Shown here piece after piece: positions 1 through 5,294 of a stretch of DNA of 5,294 nt. The notes below the pieces were generated by a model, which was given only the letters and a program-made list of their open reading frames with translations, ran no database searches and had not been told where the DNA came from. This DNA comes from Gp7-AA10 sp035516895 (GTDB taxonomy: Bacteria > Acidobacteriota > Thermoanaerobaculia > Gp7-AA8): assembly GCA_035516895.1 (NCBI GenBank), contig DATIZY010000277.1, positions 1 through 5,294 on the forward strand, written 5' to 3'. The translations under genes and the position numbers were made by a program. How positions within the stretch are numbered: position 1 is the stretch's first letter; the number at the start of each line of letters is the position of its first letter.

Positions 1-1
1 C

Positions 2-1147
2 GAGAAGGACGCCGCGAAAGCGCTCGTCGCGCTGCACAACGAATTTCAGCTCGACAAGGTCCATCCGCTCGCCGACACCTCCGGCCGCGAATCGAAGCTC
101 ACCCTCCTCGGTTTCGGCCAGATCGGACGTGCGCTGGTGCAGCAGCTGGTTGGGCAGGAGAAGCCGCTGCGCGCGAAGGCCGGCGTCGATCTGAAAGTGA
201 TCGCCGTCGCCGATCGCAGCGGCATCAAAGTCGACGAGCGAGGATTCTCCGCGGGCGCACTCGGGAAGCTCGCGGAGCGGAAAGCGTCCGGCGCGCGGCT
301 GTTCGACCGCCACTCGCCGCTGACCCTGGCACAGGTCCAGCGCATGATGGCCGAGGAGCTGTGGCTGCTGCCGTCGCACAGGCCGATTCTCGTCGACCTC
401 ACGTCCGAGGAGACCGCACCGCTGCTGCAGGACGCGCTCGAGCACGGATTTCACATCGTCACGGCGAACAAGAAACCGCTCGCGGTGCCGCAGATCGAAT
501 ACGACCGCATGTTCCAGACGGCGCGAGAGCGCGGACTCTCGATTCGATACGAAGCGACGGCCGGCGCCGGCCTGCCCGTGCTCGACACGATCGCCAAGCT
601 GCACGAGGCCGGCGATCGCATCGACAAAATCGTCGGCTGCTTCTCGGGCACGCTCGGCTTCATCACCACGGAGCTCGAGCGAGGCCGCACGTTCTCCGAA
701 TCGGTGGCCGACGCGAAAGCGCGCGGCTACACCGAGCCGGATCCGCGCGACGATTTGTCGGGCCTCGACGTCGCGCGCAAGGCGCTCATCCTCGCGCGAA
801 CGCTCGGGCTTCGCGTGGACATGAAAGACATCGACCTGCAATCGATGCCCGACGCCGGCGATGCCGACTATGCCGAGCGGGTCTCACGCGCCCGACGAGA
901 GAAAAAAGTGTTACGTTATATTGCTACGATTTCACGAAGAGGCATTCGCGTCGCGCTCGAGGCCGTGCAGCGCAATTCGCCGATGGGCAGCCTTCGCGGC
1001 ACCGCGAATCAGGTCGCGATCTACTCGAAACGCTACAAAACGAATCCGCTCGTCGTCACCGGCCCCGGCGCCGGCGCCGAGGTCACCGCCGCCGGCGTGC
1101 TGAACGACATTCTGGCGATCACGATTCAGGAGCGGCGGCGGCGATGA
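2..1147 (+). CDS. thrA: Bifunctional aspartokinase/homoserine dehydrogenase, 3' part (5' end outside window)
   Basis: The visible part reduces L-aspartate 4-semialdehyde to L-homoserine with NAD(P)H, in the cytoplasm, at the branch point to threonine and methionine. The frame is open from the left edge and gives 381 residues. Residues 1-17 (AAKALVALHNEF) look like the C-terminal ACT-domain helix of an aspartokinase. This supports a fused ThrA and makes the GTG at 137 an internal valine codon. GFGQIG at 37-42 is the Rossmann nucleotide loop, and VTANKKPLA is the usual second cofactor/substrate loop. GYTEPDPRDDLSGLDVARK is the homoserine dehydrogenase signature, nearly identical to E. coli ThrA, with the expected catalytic Asp256 and Lys260 (fragment numbering). 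The C-terminus (GPGAGAEVTAAGVLNDIL) is complete. Compared with E. coli ThrA as I recall it, a segment before KVLRY is about 17 residues shorter. First visible gene of the thrABC operon. Confidence 0.95.
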   Translation, partial: EKDAAKALVALHNEFQLDKVHPLADTSGRESKLTLLGFGQIGRALVQQLVGQEKPLRAKAGVDLKVIAVADRSGIKVDERGFSAGALGKLAERKASGARLFDRHSPLTLAQVQRMMAEELWLLPSHRPILVDLTSEETAPLLQDALEHGFHIVTANKKPLAVPQIEYDRMFQTARERGLSIRYEATAGAGLPVLDTIAKLHEAGDRIDKIVGCFSGTLGFITTELERGRTFSESVADAKARGYTEPDPRDDLSGLDVARKALILARTLGLRVDMKDIDLQSMPDAGDADYAERVSRARREKKVLRYIATISRRGIRVALEAVQRNSPMGSLRGTANQVAIYSKRYKTNPLVVTGPGAGAEVTAAGVLNDILAITIQERRRR

Positions 1148-1230
1148 AGAATCTTCCGCGAAACGCAGAGCCGGCCGCCGGGCGTCGCGACTTCGACGCG
1201 TCTGCGATCGGCGCGATGGGGTGCCGATGA
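1144..1230 (+). CDS. Possible 28-residue coupling peptide between thrA and thrB
   Basis: The 79-nt gap between thrA and thrB is spanned by an ATG-started frame of 28 codons. Its ATG overlaps the thrA stop (ATGA at 1144-1147) and its TGA overlaps the thrB start (ATGA at 1227-1230). An AGGAG lies at 1128-1132, eleven nucleotides before the ATG. The peptide is basic at the start (MKNLPRN), then Ala/Arg/Asp-rich, and ends MGCR. It has no membrane segment or motif I recognise. If translated, it would carry ribosomes from the thrA stop to the thrB start. In high-GC DNA an open frame of this length easily arises by chance, so only the two overlaps and the Shine-Dalgarno support it. Confidence 0.25.
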   Translation: MKNLPRNAEPAAGRRDFDASAIGAMGCR

Positions 1231-2120
1231 AGCGCGCAACGGTTTTCGCTCCCGGTTCCGTCGGCAACGTCGGCCCCGGCTTCGACATCCTCGGCCTCGC
1301 CATCGACGGCATCGGCGATCGCGTCACGGTCGATCTCGAAAAATCGGGAGCGGCTGTCGTGCGCGGCATCGACGCTTCGCTGGTTCCGACGGATCCCGCA
1401 AAAAATGCCGCCGCGATCGCCGCGCGGGCGATGGCGGGCCGCGATGTGCACGTCACTATCGACAAAGGCATCCCGGTTTCCGCGGGCCTCGGCGGCAGCG
1501 CCTCGTCGAGCGTCGCGGGCGCGCTCGCGGCGGCAATCGCGTGCGAGATCACGACGACGCCGCAGAGCGTCATGCTGGCCGCGCTCGAAGGCGAGATCGC
1601 CGTCTCCGGCCGGCACCTGGACAACATCGCGCCGATCACGTTAGGCGGACTCGTGCTCTCCCGCTCGATCGATCCGATCGACGTCATCGCGCTGCGCGCC
1701 CCGGAGTCGTGGGCGCTCGCGCTCGTCACGCCGCACGTTCGCATCGAGACGAAGCAGGCGCGCGCGATTCTGCCGCGCGAGTGGGACCGCGAGTCGTGGA
1801 TCCAGCAGATGGCGAACACCACCGCGCTGGCGATCGCGTTCATGACCGGCGACGCGAGTCTCGTCCGGCGCGCGCTCGACGACCGCTACGCCGAGCCGCG
1901 CCGCTCGCCGATGATTCCTCACTTCGCCGGCGTGAAGCGCGCCGCGCTCGAGGCCGGCGCGTTCGGCTGCTCGATCAGCGGCTCGGGACCGACGATCTTC
2001 GCGATCGCCGATCATGCGCACGTCCAGGCAATCGCCGAGGCGATGCGACAAGCGATGGCCGAGGTGCAGTGCGACGTCAGGGTGTGCGAGATTGCGCGGC
2101 AGGGAGCGCGGCCGATATGA
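1227..2120 (+). CDS. thrB: Homoserine kinase (GHMP kinase family)
   Basis: Phosphorylates L-homoserine with ATP to O-phospho-L-homoserine, the substrate of the next gene's enzyme. The 297-residue product has the usual family length. The N-terminal strand and loop (VFAPGSVGNVGPGFDILGLA, residues 7-26) are the typical substrate end. PVSAGLGGSASSSVAGALA (83-101) is the GHMP ATP-binding glycine/serine loop. SGRHLDNIAP (127-136) matches the conserved SGxxxDNxAP segment, and GCSISGSGPTIFAI (247-260) is the C-terminal GHMP motif. I chose the ATG at 1227, not the in-frame GTG at 1221, because GGGG at 1218-1221 lies five nucleotides before it and the product then begins like other ThrB proteins (MKRATVFAPG). 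Its stop overlaps the thrC start by four bases, so the two are probably translationally coupled. Confidence 0.96.
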   Translation: MKRATVFAPGSVGNVGPGFDILGLAIDGIGDRVTVDLEKSGAAVVRGIDASLVPTDPAKNAAAIAARAMAGRDVHVTIDKGIPVSAGLGGSASSSVAGALAAAIACEITTTPQSVMLAALEGEIAVSGRHLDNIAPITLGGLVLSRSIDPIDVIALRAPESWALALVTPHVRIETKQARAILPREWDRESWIQQMANTTALAIAFMTGDASLVRRALDDRYAEPRRSPMIPHFAGVKRAALEAGAFGCSISGSGPTIFAIADHAHVQAIAEAMRQAMAEVQCDVRVCEIARQGARPI

Positions 2121-3175
2121 ATCGCGATCTCGTCGATCAGCGGCTCGCCAGCCGCAAGCCGGTCGACCGCAGCGGCGTGTGGCGCTTTCGCGAATGTGTC
2201 CTCGACATCGACGAGTCGCAGATCATCACGCATCCCGAAGGCGGAACGCGGCTCTACGAACGCGACGGCATTTTTTTCAAGCACGAAGGTGAGAATCCCA
2301 CCGGCTCGTTCAAGGATCGCGGCATGACCGTCGCGATCACACAGGCCGTGCGCGAAGGCGCGCGGGCGGTGGCTTGCGCGTCGACCGGCAACACGAGCGC
2401 GTCGGCCGCGGCGTACGCGGCGCAGGCGGGACTTCGCGCGATCGTGTTCATCCCGAGCGGAAAAATCGCGTCGGGCAAACTCGCGCAGACGATCGCCTAC
2501 GGCGCAACGATCCTGCAGGTACGCGGCGATTTCGACGCGGCGATGAGGCTCGTGCTCGAAGCGACCAAGAAGCTCGGCATCTATCTCGTCAATTCGATCA
2601 ATCCGTACCGACTCGAGGGACAGAAGACCATCGTCTGGGAGCTGCTCCAGGACCTCGGCTGGCAGCCTCCCGACTGGATCGTCGTTCCCGCCGGCAACCT
2701 CGGCAACACGAGCGCGTTCGGCAAAGCGCTCGTCGAGGCGCGCGATCGCGAATGGATTTCGAAGATGCCGCGCATCGCGGCGATCCAGGCTCACGGCGCG
2801 AACCCGTTCTATCGCTCGTTTCGCGAGAACTTCGCGACGCGGCATCGCGTGCAGGCGGAGACGGTCGCATCGGCGATCCGCATCGGCGATCCCGTGAGCT
2901 TCGACAAAGCCGTCGCCGCGATCCGCGCGACCGACGGAATCGTCGAAGAGGTCACCGACGAGGAGCTGATGCAAGCGAAGCGCGACATCGACCGGATGGG
3001 AATCGGCTGCGAGCCCGCGTCCGCGACGACGCTCGCCGGCGTGCGCAAGCTCGGGCTGAAGGGAACGATCGTCTGCGTGCTGACGGGAAATCTGCTCAAA
3101 GATCCGGACGCGATCGCGCGCGGCGAGATCATCGAGATCGACCCCGATTTGCGCGAGGTCGAACGCCACTTGTAA
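2117..3175 (+). CDS. thrC: Threonine synthase, short (about 350-residue) type
   Basis: PLP-dependent enzyme that converts O-phospho-L-homoserine and water to L-threonine and phosphate, the last step of the pathway. The 352-residue product is a fold-type II PLP protein. Lys66 in NPTGSFKDRGM is the Schiff-base lysine. ASTGNTSASAAAYAA (88-102) contacts the cofactor, and PAGNLGNTSAFGKA (191-204) holds the Gly/Asn phosphate-binding loop. VLTGNLLKDP (321-330) is the usual C-terminal cofactor loop, where many homologues have TGNGLKDP. The length and the absence of the long N-terminal extension place it with the Bacillus/Thermus/mycobacterial type and not the 428-residue E. coli type. The ATG overlaps the thrB stop (ATGA), and AGGGAG at 2101-2106 lies ten nucleotides before it. 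Last gene of the operon; the repeat cluster begins within about 25 nt of its TAA. Confidence 0.96.
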   Translation: MNRDLVDQRLASRKPVDRSGVWRFRECVLDIDESQIITHPEGGTRLYERDGIFFKHEGENPTGSFKDRGMTVAITQAVREGARAVACASTGNTSASAAAYAAQAGLRAIVFIPSGKIASGKLAQTIAYGATILQVRGDFDAAMRLVLEATKKLGIYLVNSINPYRLEGQKTIVWELLQDLGWQPPDWIVVPAGNLGNTSAFGKALVEARDREWISKMPRIAAIQAHGANPFYRSFRENFATRHRVQAETVASAIRIGDPVSFDKAVAAIRATDGIVEEVTDEELMQAKRDIDRMGIGCEPASATTLAGVRKLGLKGTIVCVLTGNLLKDPDAIARGEIIEIDPDLREVERHL

Positions 3176-3198
3176 CGCAGCGAACTCGGTGGCCCCGC

Positions 3199-3250
3199 GG
3201 TTGTGTAGGGCAGCGCTGCGCGCTGCCGAACTCCCGTGTGTCCCGCATGC
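3199..3250 (-). repeat. Divergent inverted copy of the REP-like element
   Basis: Read on the - strand, this stretch resembles the two direct copies to its right but with many substitutions. The shared order is a GTTGT(GT)AGGG flank, a GGCA...TGCC hairpin, GAAC, and a CGCATG end. Its core is a perfect 8-bp stem (3209-3216 with 3220-3227) around a TGC loop. It meets the next copy head to head at the palindrome GCATGC (3245-3250). The outer limit near 3199 is approximate because similarity fades toward thrC. Confidence 0.65.
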
Positions 3251-3285
3251 GTCACAACCGAGGTTCGGCACGGCGCAGCCGTGCC
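3209..3285. terminator. Candidate bidirectional terminator hairpins between thrC and menH
   Basis: Two perfect 8-bp GC-rich stems with 3-nt loops (3209-3227 and 3267-3285) lie between the convergent thrC and menH genes, where both operons must end. Neither is followed by a T-run on either strand, so a classical intrinsic terminator is not shown. The hairpins might instead protect mRNA 3' ends, or the region may rely on Rho. Confidence 0.25.
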
Positions 3286-3315
3286 CTACAACGAAGTGCG
3301 GCCGGCATCGTCAGC
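3246..3315 (+). repeat. 70-nt REP-like element, direct copy 1
   Basis: A 70-nt unit repeated 71 nt further on with only two substitutions (3268 G against 3339 T; 3270 A against 3341 G). It contains a perfect hairpin: GGCACGGC (3267-3274), loop GCA, GCCGTGCC (3278-3285). A smaller self-complementary AACCGAGGTT (3256-3265) precedes it. No coding potential or transposase is visible. The imperfect palindromic core and the intergenic site between convergent genes resemble REP/BIME elements, but assigning it to a genome-wide family needs copies elsewhere. Confidence 0.85.
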
Positions 3316-3316
3316 A

Positions 3317-3386
3317 CATGCGTCACAACCGAGGTTCGTCGCGGCGCAGCCGTGCCCTACAACGAAGTGCGGCCGGCATCGTCAGC
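3317..3386 (+). repeat. 70-nt REP-like element, direct copy 2, running into menH
   Basis: Second direct copy, separated from copy 1 by a single A (3316). Its two differences both fall in the left arm of the hairpin, leaving one T-C mismatch and one G-T wobble, so this stem is weaker than that of copy 1. Bases 3357-3386 are also the last nine codons and the TAG stop of menH on the - strand, so the element overlaps a gene. Confidence 0.85.
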
Positions 3387-4004
3387 GGGGTCTGCAAACT
3401 CCCGCAGCCGGGCGATGAAGGCCGCCGGCTGCTCCCACGGCACGCGATGCGCGGCGGATGGGCAGAGCCAGAACTCGCCATGAACCTGCTCCGCAGCGCG
3501 GCGCGCGGCGTCGCGATACTTCACGTCGTCCTCGCCGGCGATCCAGAGCGTCGGCACGGTGATTCCCGTGAGATGGAGTTGTCTGCCGCGACGCAGCGCG
3601 GCGGCGAGTTTGCGCCGGTCGTAGTCCGCTTCGTTGCGCGTCAGCGGATTCGCGCGGCCGCCGAACACCGACTGGCGGTTCCACGCGTCGATGATCGACT
3701 CCCACGGCTCGTTGGATTCGAATCGTTTCGCCCACGTTTCGTCGAGCTCCTGCCGTCCTGGCTCAGCCGGCGCAAGGCCCGCCGACACGAGGATCGCCTT
3801 CGCCACGCGATGCGTTTGCATCAACTGCAACGCGAGGCGGGCGCCCATCGAGTAGCCGAGAAGGACGTCGTCGCTGTCAGGCCGGACCGAGTCGAGCGAA
3901 TCGCCTGCGAAGAGGCTCGGCGCGACGACGTCGAATCCGGCGTCGCGCAGAAAATCCCAATCCGCGCCGCGTCCGAGGAATCCGTGCAGGCAGATCAGCG
4001 CCAT
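3357..4004 (-). CDS. menH: 2-succinyl-6-hydroxy-2,4-cyclohexadiene-1-carboxylate synthase (alpha/beta hydrolase)
   Basis: Removes pyruvate from SEPHCHC, the MenD product, to give SHCHC in cytoplasmic menaquinone synthesis. The 215-residue product is shorter than the roughly 250-residue E. coli enzyme. LHGFLG (6-11) is the oxyanion-hole strand-turn. GYSMGARLALQ (50-60) carries the nucleophile Ser52, IAGEDDVKYRD (155-165) the acid (probably Asp160), and CPSAAHRVPWEQP (181-193) His186. WAKRFESNEPWESIIDAWNRQSVF resembles the MenH cap region, which with the menD neighbour argues for MenH over a generic hydrolase. The ATG at 4004 overlaps the end of menD by ten bases, suggesting coupled translation; only a weak GACGAG precedes it. 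The last nine codons (from Ala207) and the TAG come from the 70-nt repeat, so the tail DDAGRTSL is probably not ancestral. Confidence 0.88.
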   Translation of the reverse strand: MALICLHGFLGRGADWDFLRDAGFDVVAPSLFAGDSLDSVRPDSDDVLLGYSMGARLALQLMQTHRVAKAILVSAGLAPAEPGRQELDETWAKRFESNEPWESIIDAWNRQSVFGGRANPLTRNEADYDRRKLAAALRRGRQLHLTGITVPTLWIAGEDDVKYRDAARRAAEQVHGEFWLCPSAAHRVPWEQPAAFIARLREFADPADDAGRTSL

Positions 4005-4894
4005 CGCTCGTCGTATTTCTGCCACGCGCGGCGGCTCGCTTCGGCGTCGGGCCGCAGCTCCGTGACTTCGATGTTCCACATCTTCGCCCACGAATCGAAT
4101 CGCAGGGCGTGCGCATTTTCGATCCGCTCGATGCGGCGCAGCGGCAGCCGCCGAAAAATCTTTCCGCCGCCGTTGTTGAGGATCACGATGCGGAACTTCG
4201 CGTCGAGCTGCGGCACGATCCACGGCGCGTTCGAATCGTAGATCGCCGTGAGATCGCCGACGATGCACCAGTTGTTCTCGCCGCGGCACCAGCCGAAGAA
4301 CGTCGACAGCTGGCCGTCGATGCCGTTCGCGCCGCGGTTCGCCTCGATCGTGAAGTCCTTCGGCTCGCGCGTCGCGGCGAGGTCCCACTCGCGGATCGGC
4401 AGGCTGTTGCCGAGGTAGATGCGGGCGCCGCGGGGGATTTGCTGCGAGAGCGCGCGCACCATCGCCAGCTCCGACTGCGGCTCGCTGTCGAGGACTGCCT
4501 GGAACTCGGCGGCCTTCTTCCGATCGCATTCGAGAAGGTCGGCCGGCGGGCCGGCAGACCGCCGCTCCAGCGGCAGCTCTTCGATCGGGCGCACGTCGCC
4601 GCGTGTTAGGCCGGGAAACGGCAGGTCGGAATAATGTGTGACATGAATCTGAGAGGAATCCAAGTCGCGCCAGAAACGCAGCGTCGGCACGTTGCCGACG
4701 CGGATGACCGAATCGAAGCTCGCGCGCGAAAGCATGCGCTCGCTGCGAATGCGAATCGCGTCGAGCGCCGGATCCTCGCGCAGCCCGGACAGTGGTTCGG
4801 CGTAGACCGCTTGATTCGAGCGAAGGCAGAACTCGCGGACGCGATCGCGATGCTTCGCGGCGAGGCCGCCGATGAGGACCAGTTCGCCGCTCAC
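3995..4894 (-). CDS. menD: MenD, C-terminal portion (middle and ThDP-binding PP domains), after an in-frame stop
   Basis: Second part of SEPHCHC synthase, which joins isochorismate with the ThDP-bound succinic-semialdehyde unit from 2-oxoglutarate. From the GTG at 4894 it encodes 299 residues. ELVLIGGLAAKHRDRVREF (4-22) begins the middle domain. GNSLPIR (162-168) and ANRGANGIDG (185-194) hold the expected substrate-binding Ser/Arg residues. GDLTAIYDSN (213-222) with NNGGGKIF (240-247) is the Mg/ThDP motif. The GTG has GGAG six nucleotides upstream (4904-4901). It is in the same frame as the upstream MenD part, separated from it by TAG plus 23 codons, so the GTG may instead be an internal valine of one interrupted gene; annotating 3995-5293 as a single pseudogene is an alternative. 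The C-terminus lacks about 30 residues, including the last beta strand of E. coli MenD. Overlaps menH by ten bases. Confidence 0.85.
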   Translation of the reverse strand: MSGELVLIGGLAAKHRDRVREFCLRSNQAVYAEPLSGLREDPALDAIRIRSERMLSRASFDSVIRVGNVPTLRFWRDLDSSQIHVTHYSDLPFPGLTRGDVRPIEELPLERRSAGPPADLLECDRKKAAEFQAVLDSEPQSELAMVRALSQQIPRGARIYLGNSLPIREWDLAATREPKDFTIEANRGANGIDGQLSTFFGWCRGENNWCIVGDLTAIYDSNAPWIVPQLDAKFRIVILNNGGGKIFRRLPLRRIERIENAHALRFDSWAKMWNIEVTELRPDAEASRRAWQKYDERWR

Positions 4895-4900
4895 AGCACG

Positions 4901-4904
4901 CTCC
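4901..4904 (-). promoter_or_regulatory. Ribosome-binding site for the menD C-terminal portion
   Basis: GGAG on the - strand, six nucleotides before the GTG at 4894. It gives the downstream half its own plausible translation start. In a GC-rich coding region a GGAG can occur by chance. Confidence 0.45.
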
Positions 4905-4933
4905 GCGGCAGTTCGCAGCTGGATGATGGAGCG

Positions 4934-4961
4934 GCGAAGCGCGAGCCGCGAACCGCGAACG
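4934..4961. repeat. Four imperfect tandem heptamers inside the menD break
   Basis: On the + strand the units are GCGAAGC, GCGAGCC, GCGAACC and GCGAACG, filling 28 nt directly 3' of the TAG in the menD reading direction. On the - strand this encodes a low-complexity Arg/Leu/Ala-rich linker (RGSRLALRR) with no obvious MenD counterpart. It looks like slippage-derived spacer more than conserved protein. Confidence 0.6.
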
Positions 4962-4963
4962 TT

Positions 4964-4966
4964 CTA
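4964..4966 (-). other. menD: In-frame amber codon interrupting menD
   Basis: CTA on the + strand, TAG on the - strand. The frame before it and the frame of the middle/PP-domain part are the same, so one base change here would give a continuous MenD of 432 visible residues. It is therefore a nonsense codon and not a frameshift. Confidence 0.9.
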
Positions 4967-5293
4967 TTCATCGATCAGCGGCTCATCGAATTCAATGTTG
5001 ATGTGCAGCGGCATGCGGCGATTCCAGCGATCGACATCCGTGGCCGCGTACGTGCCGAAGATTCCGATCTGATCGATCGACTGCGGCGCGCCAGTGCCGC
5101 GGAATCGCGCGGGACGGTCTGCGGTGATGAGCACCAGCGGCGCGCCGCAGTAGTACGCCTCGACCGTCGCGGGCAGAAGCTCCGCGACCGCGGTCCCGGA
5201 GGTCGTGATCACTGCAACAGGCCGCTCGTCGCGCTTGATCCGGCCGAGCGCGAAGAACGCAGCCGAGCGCTCGTCGACGAACGTGTAGATGTT
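4964..5293 (-). CDS. menD: MenD, N-terminal PYR-domain portion, ending at an in-frame TAG (5' end outside window)
   Basis: The frame is open from the right edge and gives 109 residues before TAG. FVDERSAAFFALG (fragment residues 5-17) matches the MenD segment holding the catalytic Glu that activates ThDP; here it is Glu8. AVITTSGTAVAELLPATVEA is the canonical MenD TSGTAVA block. ITADRPARF and GAPQSIDQIGIFG carry the usual Arg and Gln of the substrate pocket. LHINIEFDEPLID is the usual last strand of the PYR domain (E. coli VHINCPFAEPL). The stop falls two residues after it, at a domain boundary. The segment between GIFG and LHIN is some 15-20 residues shorter than in E. coli. About 50 N-terminal residues, including the PGSRS substrate loop, should lie beyond the window. 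No coding break is visible before the TAG. Confidence 0.85.
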   Translation of the reverse strand, partial: NIYTFVDERSAAFFALGRIKRDERPVAVITTSGTAVAELLPATVEAYYCGAPLVLITADRPARFRGTGAPQSIDQIGIFGTYAATDVDRWNRRMPLHINIEFDEPLIDE

Positions 5294-5294
5294 G

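Noticed and set aside
894..922. Sigma-70 promoter for thrBC inside thrA
   Set aside because: TATATT resembles a -10 box, but the expected -35 position (about 894-899, GACGAG) has no TTGACA-like hexamer.
137..1147. Stand-alone homoserine dehydrogenase starting at GTG 137
   Set aside because: The frame is open to the window edge and includes the Rossmann GFGQIG loop and aspartokinase-like residues upstream; starting at 137 would delete the cofactor loop.
932..1843. 303-codon open frame on the - strand opposite thrA and thrB
   Set aside because: Low-complexity translation lying antisense to two well-supported genes; it crosses their boundary without its own signals.
2012..3271. 419-codon open frame on the - strand opposite thrC
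   Set aside because: It is a mirror of the GC-rich thrC coding frame, Arg/Ala/Asp-rich with no recognisable motif, while the + strand encodes a clear threonine synthase.
3246..3386. CRISPR-like direct repeats
   Set aside because: Only two direct copies of 70 nt, adjacent with a single base between them and no spacers; hairpin structure fits a REP-type element better.
3189..4241. 350-codon open frame on the + strand through the repeats and opposite menH
   Set aside because: Its first part is repeat sequence and the rest is antisense to menH and menD; no coherent protein family features.
4964..4966. TAG used as a sense codon (recoded genome or pyrrolysine)
   Set aside because: menH also ends at TAG at a sensible position, and no pyrrolysine genes or special downstream structure are visible; nothing positive supports recoding, though suppression cannot be excluded.
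4895..4966. Frameshift in menD
   Set aside because: Both parts of MenD are in the same reading frame; the break is a single nonsense codon.

Overview
The window is high-GC bacterial chromosome (roughly two thirds G+C by eye) holding two ordinary biosynthetic loci that converge on a short repeat cluster. A fused aspartokinase/homoserine dehydrogenase, a short threonine synthase and classical menaquinone genes at this base composition would fit Acidobacteriota, Gemmatimonadota or a similar soil lineage. That placement is a low-confidence inference, because no marker gene is present.

Left part, + strand, 2-3175: a threonine operon in the order thrA-thrB-thrC. thrA enters from beyond the left edge; the last residues of its aspartokinase/ACT part and the whole homoserine dehydrogenase domain are visible. 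After a 79-nt gap, which can encode a 28-residue peptide overlapping both neighbours by ATGA, comes thrB. thrC follows with a 4-nt ATGA overlap. Together they take aspartate semialdehyde through homoserine and O-phosphohomoserine to threonine.

Middle, 3176-3386: about 210 nt with one divergent inverted copy and two direct copies of a roughly 70-nt element with a REP-like hairpin core. The hairpins of the inverted copy and the first direct copy differ by compensating base pairs. The last copy runs into the 3' end of menH and supplies its final nine codons and stop.

Right part, - strand, 5293-3357: menD followed by menH, two consecutive steps of menaquinone synthesis (isochorismate to SEPHCHC to SHCHC). 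menD enters from the right edge and is split by an in-frame TAG at 4966-4964, at the boundary between the PYR domain and the middle domain. A GTG with a good ribosome-binding site restarts translation 69 nt later in the same frame, and the ThDP and substrate-binding motifs on both sides are kept. This could be a two-subunit MenD, a fresh nonsense mutation or a sequence error. It is the most interesting observation here, with the repeat cluster second. I see no phage, CRISPR, defence or transposase genes.
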